Shown piece after piece: positions 46,401 through 55,264 of a stretch of 64,000 nt of DNA. Made by a program: the position numbers and the translations under genes. A model generated the notes under the pieces. It saw only the letters and a list, made by a program, of their open reading frames with translations, ran no database searches and was not told the DNA's origin. How positions within the stretch are numbered: the stretch's first letter is position 1; each line of letters begins with the position of its first letter. This stretch comes from HGM11416 sp034104345 (lineage in GTDB: Bacteria > Bacillota > Clostridia > Christensenellales > Borkfalkiaceae): NCBI GenBank assembly GCA_034104345.1, contig JAXEDY010000019.1, positions 62,001 through 126,000 of the forward strand, read 5' to 3'.

Positions 46401-47424
46401 TATTCGCTATTATTTTGTGCGGCTTGCCGTTTACCGAAACGAATACTTCGTTTATGCCGCTGTTCTGAACCTTTTTCGCGCTTTCGTAAGTGAAAACTTC
46501 GCCCTTCGCAACCAGAAGTTCGCCGTCGTCGTTTACGATGTTTTCATAGGCGGTAAGCCCGATAAGACGAACGCCCATGTTAAGTCTTTTATCATATTTA
46601 TATCTGCCTACTTTGGCGAGATCGTAACGCTTGCAGTCGAAGAAAAGGTTTTTAAGGTGTTGTTTAACCGCTTCGTCGGTGGGAACTTCGCCGGGACGCA
46701 ACCTTCTGTAAAGTTCAAACAAACCTTCGTTTTCGCTTTTAGCCACGTCTTTTTCCATTGTAGCGGCAATCATCGGATCGCCAGCGAAAAGTTCGTCGAG
46801 CATTCTGTCCGATCCGAAGCCGAGCGCGCGAAGAAGCACGGTGGCGGTTATTTTACGGGTTCTGTCAACGTGAACCCAAAGCACGTTTTGCGAATCTTGT
46901 TCGTATTCGAGCCACGCGCCGCGGTTAGGTATAACGGTGGTGTCGAAAAGTTTTTTGCCCGAACGATCGAGACGTACGCCGTTATAAACGCCGGGGCTTC
47001 GAACGAGCTGCGAAACGACTACCCTTTCGGCTCCGTTGATGATAAACGAACCGGTTTCGGTCATTTTGGGCAGTTCGCCCATAAACACGTCGCGGTCGAT
47101 GATTTCACCTGTCACCTTGTTGACGAGACGGACTTTAACGCTTAACTTAACTGCGTAGTTTACGTCGCGGTCGCGGCATTCTTTCTCGCTGTATTTAGGT
47201 TCGGTGCCGAGCGTATGATTAAGAAAATACAGTTCGAAGTGATCGGAAAAGTCGGTTATCGGAGAAAAGTCTTCGAAAACTTCCTGAATCCCTTCGTTTA
47301 TGAACGCGTCATACGAGTCTTTTTGGATTTCGATAAGGTCGGGAATAGGTTGCACTTCCTTGATTCTCGAAAAAGTCTTTCTCTCAACCCTGCCAAATTT
47401 TTCCGTTCGCAAATTGCGTGTCAT
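43432..47424 (-). CDS. rpoB: RNA polymerase beta subunit (with acidic C-terminal tail)
   Basis: About 1330 residues from the ATG at 47424, preceded by AAGGAGTG. The rifampicin region is intact and of sensitive type, with [27 protein letters not shown] and [13 protein letters not shown]. The region near the end with [24 protein letters not shown] is normal. After about residue 1245 comes an unusual tail of around 80 residues, very rich in Asp and Glu ([25 protein letters not shown]), with no known function. No rplJ-rplL genes lie upstream; the gene starts its own operon. Confidence 0.98.
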   Translation of the reverse strand: [1330 protein letters not shown]

Positions 47425-47739
47425 TAAATACACTCCTTTTTTTTAAAAATGTAAAAATACGCTCGCGCGCGATTGCTTTTGTCGCGCAGTTAGTGTATAA
47501 TACAATATGGTTCAACGTTGATATTCTTTTAATTGTCTGCGTTTTTCGGCTTAAAAACCTACCTTGAAGGCATAAAGCGACAATTATGAAATTTTAGCAT
47601 TTTACTATTATAAAGTAAAGTAAACAATAAGTCAAACGTTTTCGGTGTGTTTTTAATATATTTTTTTATTTATTAAGCTCGCTCGGCATACGCCTTGCCG
47701 CACCGAAAACGTTAGTTAACTTGAAAATCGGTAAAAAAA
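47425..47739. other. Divergent region between rpoB and rqcP
   Basis: No gene. The rpoB promoter (47607-47635) is the only clear signal. The rpoB leader is about 180 nt. I see no good promoter for rqcP. Confidence 0.55.
47607..47635 (-). promoter_or_regulatory. Promoter of rpoB-rpoC
   Basis: Minus strand TTGACT (47630-47635), 17 bases, TATAAT (47607-47612). Confidence 0.82.
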
Positions 47740-47982
47740 ATGAGAATAGACAAATTTTTAAAAGTTTCGCGCATATTAAAACGCCGCACCGTGGCAAACG
47801 ACGCCTGCAACGGCGGCAGAGTTTCGGTAAACGGCAAAGACGTTAAGCCTTCGTATAACTTAAAAGAAGGCGACGTGGTAGAGTTGCGCGTGGGCGGCGG
47901 CACAGTTAAATTCAAAGTTAAAATGCTTAAAGAAACGGTTAAAAAAGACGAAGCCTCTTTAATGTATGAAATCGTAGAATAG
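47740..47982 (+). CDS. rqcP: S4-domain RNA-binding protein RqcP (YabO family)
   Basis: An 80-residue protein that is one S4 domain: MRIDKFLKVSRILKRRTVANDAC, then GRVSVNGKDVKPSYNLKEGDVVEL. RqcP works with RqcH on stalled 50S subunits to add alanine tails during ribosome quality control. The length and ERIRT-like Lys/Arg pattern fit RqcP better than pseudouridine synthases. The ribosome site is weak. It is divergent from rpoB. Confidence 0.9.
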   Translation: MRIDKFLKVSRILKRRTVANDACNGGRVSVNGKDVKPSYNLKEGDVVELRVGGGTVKFKVKMLKETVKKDEASLMYEIVE

Positions 47983-48081
47983 GGCTTTCATATCATGTAA
48001 AAATAACGGCGCATGCCTGCTCGCCTCTCCGCAAGAGCGGCGGGCGCGGATATTTTGCAACGCGTTCTTTTATGCAAAAAT

Positions 48082-48108
48082 CGTAGGAGCGACCACAGGT
48101 CGCCCGCT
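48082..48108. repeat. Short palindromic repeat, GCGACC-type
   Basis: CGTAGGAGCGACC-ACA-GGTCGCCCGC, with GCGACC/GGTCGC as arms. Related to copies at 2949 and 60788. Confidence 0.5.
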
Positions 48109-48125
48109 TCGCAAAAAAACATTTA

Positions 48126-49487
48126 ATGGGCAAAAAAATGAAAAACACCAATCCGACCAATTCCGAAAAAACGAACGACGCGGCAAAATTCGCAAACTTT
48201 CCGCTTAAAATAACCGCGATTATCACGGCGGCAGGCAAAAGCGAACGCGCCGAACTTAATAAAAACAAAGTTTTATACCCGCTTTGCGGCGAAAAAACAG
48301 CGCTTGAAATATGCGCCGAACCTTTCGACGAAAACGAACGTATAACCGAAATAATTTTTACTTCGTCACGCGAAGATTTTTGCGAAATAGAAAAAATAGC
48401 AAAAAAACAAAAAACGCCGTCGTTCACGGTTTTGGGCGGCGACACACGCTCGCTTTCGGTAATGGCGGCGCTTGAAAAAGCAAGCGGCGACGTGGTTTTG
48501 ATTCACGACGGGGCGCGCCCTTTCGTAACTTCAAAAATAATCAACGACTGCATCGAAGGCGTTTTGAATTTCGGCAGCGCGGCGGCGTGCGTGCCTTGCG
48601 TAAACTCGATAGCCGATTTAAACAACGACGGCAATATTATAAAATGTTCGCGCGCGCGTAAACTTTCGGTTCAGACGCCGCAGGGATTTTTCACGCAAGA
48701 TATTTTAAAAGCGTATTCGCTCGCCTTTTCGGCAAACGCAAACTCGAACAAAAAAGAATTTTACACCGACGAATCGGGCGTTTATTCCGAATTTATCCGC
48801 CCCGTTCACCCCGTCGACGGCGACGAGCGTAACATAAAACTAACCTATCCGCAAGATTTTGTGCGCGCAAAAGAAATAATTAAAGAACTTGCGGCAACAA
48901 AAGAGCGACTTTTAACGCTTACGAGCGAGTTCCCGGACGAAAATTTACGACAAAAAACAGAATTAAACGAACTTTTCGGCGCGTTTAAGGGCGGATTTTC
49001 GGCAGGCGAAAACCTGCGCGGGGGCGTGGGCGTTGATTTGCACAGGCTCGTTGCGGGCAGAAAACTTATTTTGGGCGGGGTAGAAATTCCGCATGACAAA
49101 GGTCTGCTCGGTCACAGCGACGCCGACGTTTTAACCCACGCCGTTATGGACGCGCTTTTATCGGCGGCGGCTCTGCGCGACATAGGCTTTTATTTCAGCG
49201 ATAAAGACGAAAAATATAAAGATATTTACAGCATTACCCTTTTGAAAGAAGTTTTAAAACTGCTTAAATCTGCGGGTTTCAAGCCGCATAACGTTTCGGC
49301 TGTTATTCAGGCGCAAAAACCCAAACTTTCGCCGTTTATAAACAAAATCCGCGAAAACCTTGCCAAAGAACTCGGTTTATCTCTCGATATGGTCGGCGTG
49401 GGATGCACCACCCTCGAAGGCTTGGGAACAGTCGGGCGCGAAGAAGGAATTGCCGCAACCGCCTTATGCACGATAGAAAAGCTGTAA
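48126..49487 (+). CDS. ispDF: Fused IspD-IspF of the MEP isoprenoid pathway
   Basis: A 453-residue bifunctional protein. Residues about 28-255 are IspD (MEP cytidylyltransferase), with IITAAGKSERA, HDGARPFVT and VQTPQGFF. Residues about 298-453 are IspF (MECDP synthase), with GVGVDLHRL and LLGHSDADVLTHAVMDALLSAA holding the metal ligands, and TTLEGLGTVGREEGI at the end. The middle enzyme IspE is not here. Fusion is known in several bacteria and may help channel intermediates. The stop codon TAA overlaps the first bases of palindromic-element copy 13. No clear ribosome site precedes the chosen start. Confidence 0.94.
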   Translation: MGKKMKNTNPTNSEKTNDAAKFANFPLKITAIITAAGKSERAELNKNKVLYPLCGEKTALEICAEPFDENERITEIIFTSSREDFCEIEKIAKKQKTPSFTVLGGDTRSLSVMAALEKASGDVVLIHDGARPFVTSKIINDCIEGVLNFGSAAACVPCVNSIADLNNDGNIIKCSRARKLSVQTPQGFFTQDILKAYSLAFSANANSNKKEFYTDESGVYSEFIRPVHPVDGDERNIKLTYPQDFVRAKEIIKELAATKERLLTLTSEFPDENLRQKTELNELFGAFKGGFSAGENLRGGVGVDLHRLVAGRKLILGGVEIPHDKGLLGHSDADVLTHAVMDALLSAAALRDIGFYFSDKDEKYKDIYSITLLKEVLKLLKSAGFKPHNVSAVIQAQKPKLSPFINKIRENLAKELGLSLDMVGVGCTTLEGLGTVGREEGIAATALCTIEKL

Positions 49488-49519
49488 AAGTGCAGCTATA
49501 GGTCGATTATCAGGCAGTT
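49486..49519 (+). repeat. RPE-like palindromic element, copy 13 (overlaps ispDF stop)
   Basis: AAAAGTGCAGCTATAGG then TCGATTATCAGGCAGTT. The first A residues form part of the TAA stop codon. Confidence 0.82.
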
Positions 49520-49562
49520 CAGGTAAATTTTCACGCTCAAATCAAAAACGAACGAAAAAACA

Positions 49563-49596
49563 AAAAAGTCGGGCTATAGATCGATTATCGCATATT
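49563..49596 (+). repeat. RPE-like palindromic element, copy 14 (intergenic)
   Basis: AAAAAAGTCGGGCTATAG then ATCGATTATCGCATATTT. It lies 43 bases after copy 13 in the same orientation. Confidence 0.83.
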
Positions 49597-49617
49597 TCAA
49601 TTTAAAAACGACAAAAA

Positions 49618-49655
49618 ACGGGTTATAAGCAAAAATCGCGCTTAACCCGTTTTTT
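49618..49655 (+). terminator. Intrinsic terminator of ispDF
   Basis: AACGGGTTA and TAACCCGTT, a 9-bp stem extended by AAGC/GCTT, followed by TTTTTT. Confidence 0.85.
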
Positions 49656-49797
49656 ATACTCTTTAATTTTGCAAAAAACGCCTTTACTATTTAAAATCCG
49701 CAACATAAACGCAAAAGTATTTTCCGCATGCGTACACGCACCCGCGTATATATCCTTTATATGACGACGATAAAAGTTCAAACTCGACTTAAAGTGC

Positions 49798-49826
49798 TTG
49801 ACATATATTCGTTTGCGTGTTAATAT
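49798..49826 (+). promoter_or_regulatory. Promoter of the polysaccharide locus
   Basis: TTGACA (49798-49803), 17 bases, TAATAT (49821-49826). About 170 nt of leader follow before the first gene, with imperfect inverted parts around ATATCGTG and CACGACAT. Confidence 0.75.
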
Positions 49827-50004
49827 ATTTATTGCAATATCGTGAAAAACATGTGAATAATGCAATTGCACGACATTTTTATTACAGCAAAAGCCTGAAA
49901 AAACGCACTTATACACAATTTTTTAAAACAATATGTGCAAAAAAGCGTTTTTACCGACTATATGCGGTTACCGTTTTTAAACGAGCAACCAAGAAAGGTG
50001 CATT

Positions 50005-50805
50005 ATGGAAAAACCCCATAAATTAACTGCGCGGCAAAAATTTTATCGCGGATTTAAAGCGATAGCGGATTTTTTTATCGCGCTAATATCTTTGATAATT
50101 TTATCGCCGTTGTTTATAATCGTGGCTATTGCGATAAAAGCCGATTCGAAAGGTCCCGTTTTCTTTTCGCAAAAGCGGATAGGTAAAAACGGCAAACTTT
50201 TTAACTGCATAAAATTCAGGAGCATGGCGCAGAACGCGCGGCACGACGTTGCAGGCTACGAATACGCCGAAGCAAGCGCGTATATCACCAAAGTGGGTGC
50301 GTTTTTGCGCAAATATTCGATTGACGAACTGCCCCAACTTTTTAACATGCTCACCTTTAAAATGAGTTTAATCGGCTATCGTCCGTCGCAAGAAAACGAA
50401 AACGAACTTAACGACGCGCGCGAAGAATACGATATGTATCAGATTCGCCCGGGAATAACGGGTTGGGCGCAGGTAAACGGGCGGGATATATTAGCCGCAA
50501 ACCCCACAAAAAAAGCCGGATTCGATAACTATTATTTAGAACATTTTTCCTTTTTACTCGACGTAAAAATCTTTTTTTTGACAATTAAAAAGGTGTTTAA
50601 AGGCGACGACGTTGAAGAAGGCGTTATAAGCAAAGAAAAAACCGCCCAAAAAGCCGACGATAAAAAAGCCGAAAAAAGCGTTGGTTTCGACAAAAAAGAA
50701 AACGTTTTTTATGCAAAAGCGCAATGCCTTGCTCCCGAAAAACCCGAATCGGGTTCGGTAATCGATTGCTGCGCTCGGCAAGAACAACAAAAAGAAGTGG
50801 TTTAG
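50005..50805 (+). CDS. Initiating polyprenyl-phosphate sugar-1-phosphate transferase
   Basis: A 266-residue membrane enzyme that begins glycan assembly by moving a sugar-1-phosphate to undecaprenyl phosphate. One N-terminal hydrophobic re-entrant helix (FFIALISLIILSPLFIIVAI) is followed by FFSQKRIGKNGKLFNCIKFRSM, KYSIDELPQLFNM and LIGYRPSQ, the catalytic core with Asp-Glu, then RPGITGWAQVNGR. A charged C-terminal tail of about 60 residues after 205 is not part of the family. AAAGGTG precedes the ATG. It starts the locus. Confidence 0.95.
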   Translation: MEKPHKLTARQKFYRGFKAIADFFIALISLIILSPLFIIVAIAIKADSKGPVFFSQKRIGKNGKLFNCIKFRSMAQNARHDVAGYEYAEASAYITKVGAFLRKYSIDELPQLFNMLTFKMSLIGYRPSQENENELNDAREEYDMYQIRPGITGWAQVNGRDILAANPTKKAGFDNYYLEHFSFLLDVKIFFLTIKKVFKGDDVEEGVISKEKTAQKADDKKAEKSVGFDKKENVFYAKAQCLAPEKPESGSVIDCCARQEQQKEVV

Positions 50806-50867
50806 TTAAACCGCGATTTCACACATAACATACCCCGCCACCTAAAAACGAAGATCTCGGAGCGCAA

Positions 50868-51653
50868 ATGGAAACTATTAACGAATCGGCTGAAAAAAAT
50901 AAAATAGATTACGGCTTGGTTTCGATAGTTATGCCGAATTACAACGCCGAAAACTTTATCGAAGCAAGCGTAAAAAGCGTTCTTAATCAAACGTATGGTA
51001 ACTGGGAACTTTTATTCGTTGACGACTGTTCTTCCGATAATTCGCTGAATATAATTAAATCGTTTGCCGACGACCGCATTAAAATATACTCTACCCCGAA
51101 AAATCTGGGCGCGGCGGCCGCAAGAAACCTTGCCATCGAAAACGCGGCGGGCAAATATATCGCGTTTTTAGACAGCGACGATTTGTGGATGCCCGACAAG
51201 TTGCAAAAACAAATTTCTTTTATGGAAAAAAACGACTTTCCGTTTTCGTTTACCGATTATAAAGTCGTTACCAAAAACGGCGGAAAAACCGTTTTATACC
51301 GTTCGCCCAAAGACTTTTGCGATTACGGCGACGTTTTAAAACACAACCTAATAGGTTGCTTAACCGCCGTTTACAACGCCGAAAAACTCGGAAAAAACTT
51401 TATGCCCGAACAGGCCGTTAAGCGCGAAGATTTCGCGTGCTGGCTTGCAATTTTGAAAAAAGGCGTTAAGGCGCATTGCCTGCACGAATATCTTGCGAAA
51501 TACATAATACATTCCGATTCGGTTTCGGCATGCAAAAGCAAAATGATTAAATATCAATGGAACGTATACCGAAACGTAGAAAAACTTTCGTTTTTCAAAT
51601 CGGTTTATTACATGCTTAACTGGGCAATTTCGGGGATATTCAAATATCACTGA
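50868..51653 (+). CDS. Family 2 glycosyltransferase
   Basis: A 261-residue GT-A enzyme. LVSIVMPNYNAENFIEASVKSVLNQTY is the N-terminal fold, FVDDCSSDNS the first Asp pair, and FLDSDDLWMPDKL holds the metal-binding DxD. A late KREDFACWLAILKKG fits the ED-W type of the family. It would add one sugar to the lipid-linked repeat unit on the cytosolic face. Donor and linkage cannot be told. GGAG lies ten bases before ATG. Confidence 0.93.
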   Translation: METINESAEKNKIDYGLVSIVMPNYNAENFIEASVKSVLNQTYGNWELLFVDDCSSDNSLNIIKSFADDRIKIYSTPKNLGAAAARNLAIENAAGKYIAFLDSDDLWMPDKLQKQISFMEKNDFPFSFTDYKVVTKNGGKTVLYRSPKDFCDYGDVLKHNLIGCLTAVYNAEKLGKNFMPEQAVKREDFACWLAILKKGVKAHCLHEYLAKYIIHSDSVSACKSKMIKYQWNVYRNVEKLSFFKSVYYMLNWAISGIFKYH

Positions 51654-51778
51654 ACTAAATTACCGAAACAAAAAGCAAAAAAATCGGCGGCTATCGCCCA
51701 CCGTAATAAATATTTCGACGGCAGGATATGAACCAAACGCCGCAACCTAAAAACTAAAAAAACAAAAAAGGAACGAAC

Positions 51779-52975
51779 ATGGCAAAAAAAAGCGTTTCAC
51801 GAATTCAATACGTAAGAATTAAAGACGTTTTTGCTTGCCTTGTTTTTATTTTTGTTTTGCCGGCGGCTTTAATAGCGAAAATTTTCATCCGCGATTTCTG
51901 GCTTGTGGGCGAAGACGAGAACGAAGCGCGCGATAACGGGTATTGGTTTTTCAAGTGGGTGCGCGAAAATCATTCCGAACAAAAAATCGCTTACGTTATA
52001 AACAAAAAAAGCGCGGATTATCAAAAGGTAAAAAACTTAGGCAAAATAGTTAATTGGGGCGGATTGGCGCACTGGTTCTGGTATTTGGTTGCGAAAAAAA
52101 ACATCAGTTCGCAAAAAGGATGCAAACCGAACGCCGCCGCCTGTTATTTATTCGAAACGAAATTGCGCTTATGGCGCAATAACCGCTATTTTTTGCAACA
52201 CGGCGTTATAAAAGACAATTTAGACTGGCTTTATTACGATAAATGCTATTTTAAACTGTTTTGCGTAAGCGCAAAGCCCGAATACGATTACGTTTCGGCA
52301 AATTTCGGCTATCCGAGCGGCATTATCGAATGTACGGGGCTTGCCCGATTCGACGAACTGCATAAACCGCACGAGATTAAAAAACAGATTTTGGTTATGC
52401 CCACTTGGCGCAAATATCTTGCGCACGCCCATGGTGCCACTACGCAAAAAGACCTAAAAAATCATTTTACAGAATCGGCGTTTTTTAAAAAGTGGGCTGA
52501 ATTTATCTGCGATAATCGGTTATCCGAAATGCTTGCCGAAACCGGCTATACCCTGCTGTTTTATCCGCACCGCAACATGCAAAAATATTTAAACTTTTTT
52601 AAAAATTTACCCTTGGCAAGCGGCGTTTCGATAGCAAACCCGAGCGACCTTACCGTGCAGCAAGCGCTTATGCAATCGGCTTGTTTAATAACGGATTATT
52701 CAAGCGTGTTTTTCGATTTCGCATATATGAAAAAACCCGTTATATTCTATCAATTCGACGAAGAAGAATTCCGCGCTAATCAATATGAAAAAGGTTATTT
52801 CGATTACCACGCAAACCCGATAGGAAGTTGGTGCGGCAAAACGGACGAGTGTTTGAATTTGTTAAAAAATCAACTTGAACGCGGCTGCCCGCAAAACGAT
52901 AGAACAAGCGAGTTTTTCGAAATTTACGACGACAAAAACTGCGAAAGAATTTACAACGCGGTTTTAACCCACTAA
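51779..52975 (+). CDS. CDP-glycerol glycerophosphotransferase family protein (TagF-like)
   Basis: A 398-residue protein with one hydrophobic N-terminal segment, then the Glyphos_transf fold: FLQHGVIKDNLDWLY, LVMPTWRKYL, FYPHRNMQ and the terminal ITDYSSVFFDFAYMKKPVIFYQFDEEEF. Family members build teichoic-acid-like polyol phosphate chains or transfer glycerol phosphate. This suggests the polysaccharide carries a phosphodiester-linked polyol or a similar linkage. AAAAGGAACG precedes the ATG. Confidence 0.92.
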   Translation: MAKKSVSRIQYVRIKDVFACLVFIFVLPAALIAKIFIRDFWLVGEDENEARDNGYWFFKWVRENHSEQKIAYVINKKSADYQKVKNLGKIVNWGGLAHWFWYLVAKKNISSQKGCKPNAAACYLFETKLRLWRNNRYFLQHGVIKDNLDWLYYDKCYFKLFCVSAKPEYDYVSANFGYPSGIIECTGLARFDELHKPHEIKKQILVMPTWRKYLAHAHGATTQKDLKNHFTESAFFKKWAEFICDNRLSEMLAETGYTLLFYPHRNMQKYLNFFKNLPLASGVSIANPSDLTVQQALMQSACLITDYSSVFFDFAYMKKPVIFYQFDEEEFRANQYEKGYFDYHANPIGSWCGKTDECLNLLKNQLERGCPQNDRTSEFFEIYDDKNCERIYNAVLTH

Positions 52976-52991
52976 GCGGAGATATATAGCC

Positions 52992-54083
52992 ATGAAACGA
53001 ATTTTACAAGTAATATCGTCGCTTAGTCAAGGCGGAACCGAAGCGGTGGTTTTAAACTATTTAAATAATATTTCCGATGCAAATATATCCTTTGATTTTC
53101 TCGTTATATGGGGAAACAGCAAAAAATTCTACGACGATTACCTGATTTCGAAAGGTTGTAAGATATTCAGAATGAAGCACCCCCCCACCGATTTTTTTGC
53201 GCACGGCAAAGAACTCAGCGAATTTTTTAAAAATAATAATTACGACGCGGTGCATATTCACGCAATGTCCTCCCTGCGATACCGCGTTGCAAAAGCCGCA
53301 AAAAAAAGCGGCGTTAAAAAGGTAATATATCACTCGCACAGTTCATCGAGTGAAAAGCACTTACTTCTGCACAAACTTTTAAAACCCAAGTTGAACAAGT
53401 GGTGCGATTATAAATTCGCCTGCTCGAAAGCGGCGGGAAAATATATGTATAACGGCGATTTCACCGTGATTAAAAACGCCATTGACCTTAATCGCTTTGC
53501 TTTTAACGAAACTTCTCGGCAAGAACTTTGCGATAAATATAATTTAAAAGGCAAATTCGTTATAGGCAACGTAGGCAGACTTACCGAAGTTAAAAACCAA
53601 AAGTTTTTATTAAACGTTTTTAACGAGTTTTGTAAAAGCGATGCAAACGCTGTCCTTTTAATCGTAGGTGACGGGCCGGAAAAGAATAACCTGCGCAACC
53701 TTGCCGAACGATTTGGCATATCGAAAAAGGTTATTTTTACGGGAAACGTGGGGAACGAAGTATATAAATATTATAGTTTGTTCGACGTTTTAGCCTTTCC
53801 GTCTCTTTTCGAAGGGTTAAGCATGGTTTTAATTGAAGCACAGGCAAACGGACTGCCTGTTTTCGCTTCGGACACGCTTTCAAAAGAACACAAAATATCC
53901 GAAAATTTTATTTTTTTGCCTATAAGCGAAACAAGCGAAAATTATAAGGCTTGGGCAAGCGCTTTAACGTCGGTTAAAAACGGCGATATTAAAAGGCAAA
54001 ACAATTCCGATGTTTTAACGCATGCGGGATACGACATAAAAACCGAAGCCGAAAAATTGCAGAGTTTCTATTTAAGTTTATGA
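52992..54083 (+). CDS. Family 4 glycosyltransferase (GT-B)
   Basis: A 363-residue protein. VISSLSQGGTEAVVLNYLN lies at the start, and IGNVGRLTEVKNQKFLLNVF and LIVGDGPEKNNLRNLA are the donor-domain entry. FPSLFEGLSMVLIEAQANGLPV is the EX7E-type donor site. It is closest in style to the EpsF/WcaL-like enzymes of exopolysaccharide loci. GCGGAG precedes the ATG. Its stop overlaps the next start (ATGA), so translation is coupled. Confidence 0.94.
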   Translation: MKRILQVISSLSQGGTEAVVLNYLNNISDANISFDFLVIWGNSKKFYDDYLISKGCKIFRMKHPPTDFFAHGKELSEFFKNNNYDAVHIHAMSSLRYRVAKAAKKSGVKKVIYHSHSSSSEKHLLLHKLLKPKLNKWCDYKFACSKAAGKYMYNGDFTVIKNAIDLNRFAFNETSRQELCDKYNLKGKFVIGNVGRLTEVKNQKFLLNVFNEFCKSDANAVLLIVGDGPEKNNLRNLAERFGISKKVIFTGNVGNEVYKYYSLFDVLAFPSLFEGLSMVLIEAQANGLPVFASDTLSKEHKISENFIFLPISETSENYKAWASALTSVKNGDIKRQNNSDVLTHAGYDIKTEAEKLQSFYLSL

Positions 54084-55264
54084 TTAAATCAGCCATATTC
54101 ACAAAACCGAAAAACAACTTAATAACTTTCAGCCTTATTCTGCTGCTTTTGTTTTTTTCGTTTTTCGAAGAGTCAATGTTAAAAGGCATCCCCCTAATCG
54201 CCTTTGGCTCAATATTTTGTATACCAATAGTAATTGCAGTCGAGTTTATATTAAACAGGATCACCATTGATATAAGCGATATAAAAATAATCGCCGCTTT
54301 TGCCATATTTATAATTTTTCAACTTTGCGGCATAAGTTTTAATTCTTTTTACAAAAGCCTTACCCCCATATACCGCAGTTTTTCGGCGCTGGCTGCCGTA
54401 ATTTATATAAGGCATTTAAAGTTAGACGAATATAAATGCCGCGCGCTTTACATTTTATCGGCAATGGTTATCGTTGCGGGATTTGTTTCGTTTTTATTAC
54501 CCGAACAAGAAAACGGCAACGCCTATTTCGGCAATTTAAACACCGTAGGCGTGTTGTTTTTCACTTTCTTTATAATAAATTATTTTTTGCATTTAAAAAC
54601 AAAAAGTTTTCTTAGCATGGTCTTTATGTTCGGGCTTGCCGCAATGGTAGTTTTTAGTAACACGAGAACAGCCATGTTTTTGCTCGTCATAACCGTGGCG
54701 CTCTGCGTGATCATAAGTTTTACGAAGATAAAAAAAATAAACCCCGAGTTGTTCTTTTTAATAACCGTTTCTGCTATGGTGTTGTTTATAATTTTTTATT
54801 TCAACATAAAACGCAACGGTTTATATGATATTTTAAACGAAATATCGCAAAAGATATTCCGCAAGAATTTCGATTCCGGCAGACCCGACTTGTGGAATTT
54901 TGCGGTAGAAGCGGTAGGCGAGCGTTGGTTTATAGGCCGGGGCAACTATGCCGAACTTTCGGATTTCGTATATTGGACCAAAACACCGCACAGCGTTTTT
55001 TTCGACGTTTATTTAAAAAACGGATTATCCGGGTTGTTCTTTTTTATAGTTTTGCTTACAACCGTTTTACACGAAAAAGGAAAATATAACAACTCACGAT
55101 TAAATATTTTAATTATGATAAGCGCGTTTATAATAATTTTTTATAACGCCGTAGGCATAGTTTTAACAAAACCGCGTTCGGGCATAGGTTTAATTCATTG
55201 GGTAATTATCGCCCTACCCTATTTCGACTTTTTTAAATCGAATTTAAAGGATTCTTTGATATGA
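54080..55264 (+). CDS. Wzy-type polysaccharide polymerase (O-antigen ligase family)
   Basis: A 394-residue protein with about ten to eleven hydrophobic segments and a large loop near residues 255-310 that carries IGRGNYAELSDF and TPHSVFFDVYLKNGLSGLFFFIVLL, typical of Wzy/WaaL proteins. It would join repeat units on the outer face of the membrane. It overlaps the genes on both sides by four bases (ATGA), so the middle of the locus is tightly coupled. Confidence 0.9.
   Translation: MIKSAIFTKPKNNLITFSLILLLLFFSFFEESMLKGIPLIAFGSIFCIPIVIAVEFILNRITIDISDIKIIAAFAIFIIFQLCGISFNSFYKSLTPIYRSFSALAAVIYIRHLKLDEYKCRALYILSAMVIVAGFVSFLLPEQENGNAYFGNLNTVGVLFFTFFIINYFLHLKTKSFLSMVFMFGLAAMVVFSNTRTAMFLLVITVALCVIISFTKIKKINPELFFLITVSAMVLFIIFYFNIKRNGLYDILNEISQKIFRKNFDSGRPDLWNFAVEAVGERWFIGRGNYAELSDFVYWTKTPHSVFFDVYLKNGLSGLFFFIVLLTTVLHEKGKYNNSRLNILIMISAFIIIFYNAVGIVLTKPRSGIGLIHWVIIALPYFDFFKSNLKDSLI

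Larger units (their letters stand above)
49488..50004. other. Intergenic region between ispDF and the polysaccharide locus
   Basis: No gene. It holds element copies 13 and 14, the ispDF terminator and the promoter with a leader of about 180 nt for the polysaccharide locus. Confidence 0.6.

Noticed and set aside
46258..47145. Long plus-strand frame over rpoB
   Set aside because: Antisense shadow of RpoB; no ribosome site, no family resemblance.
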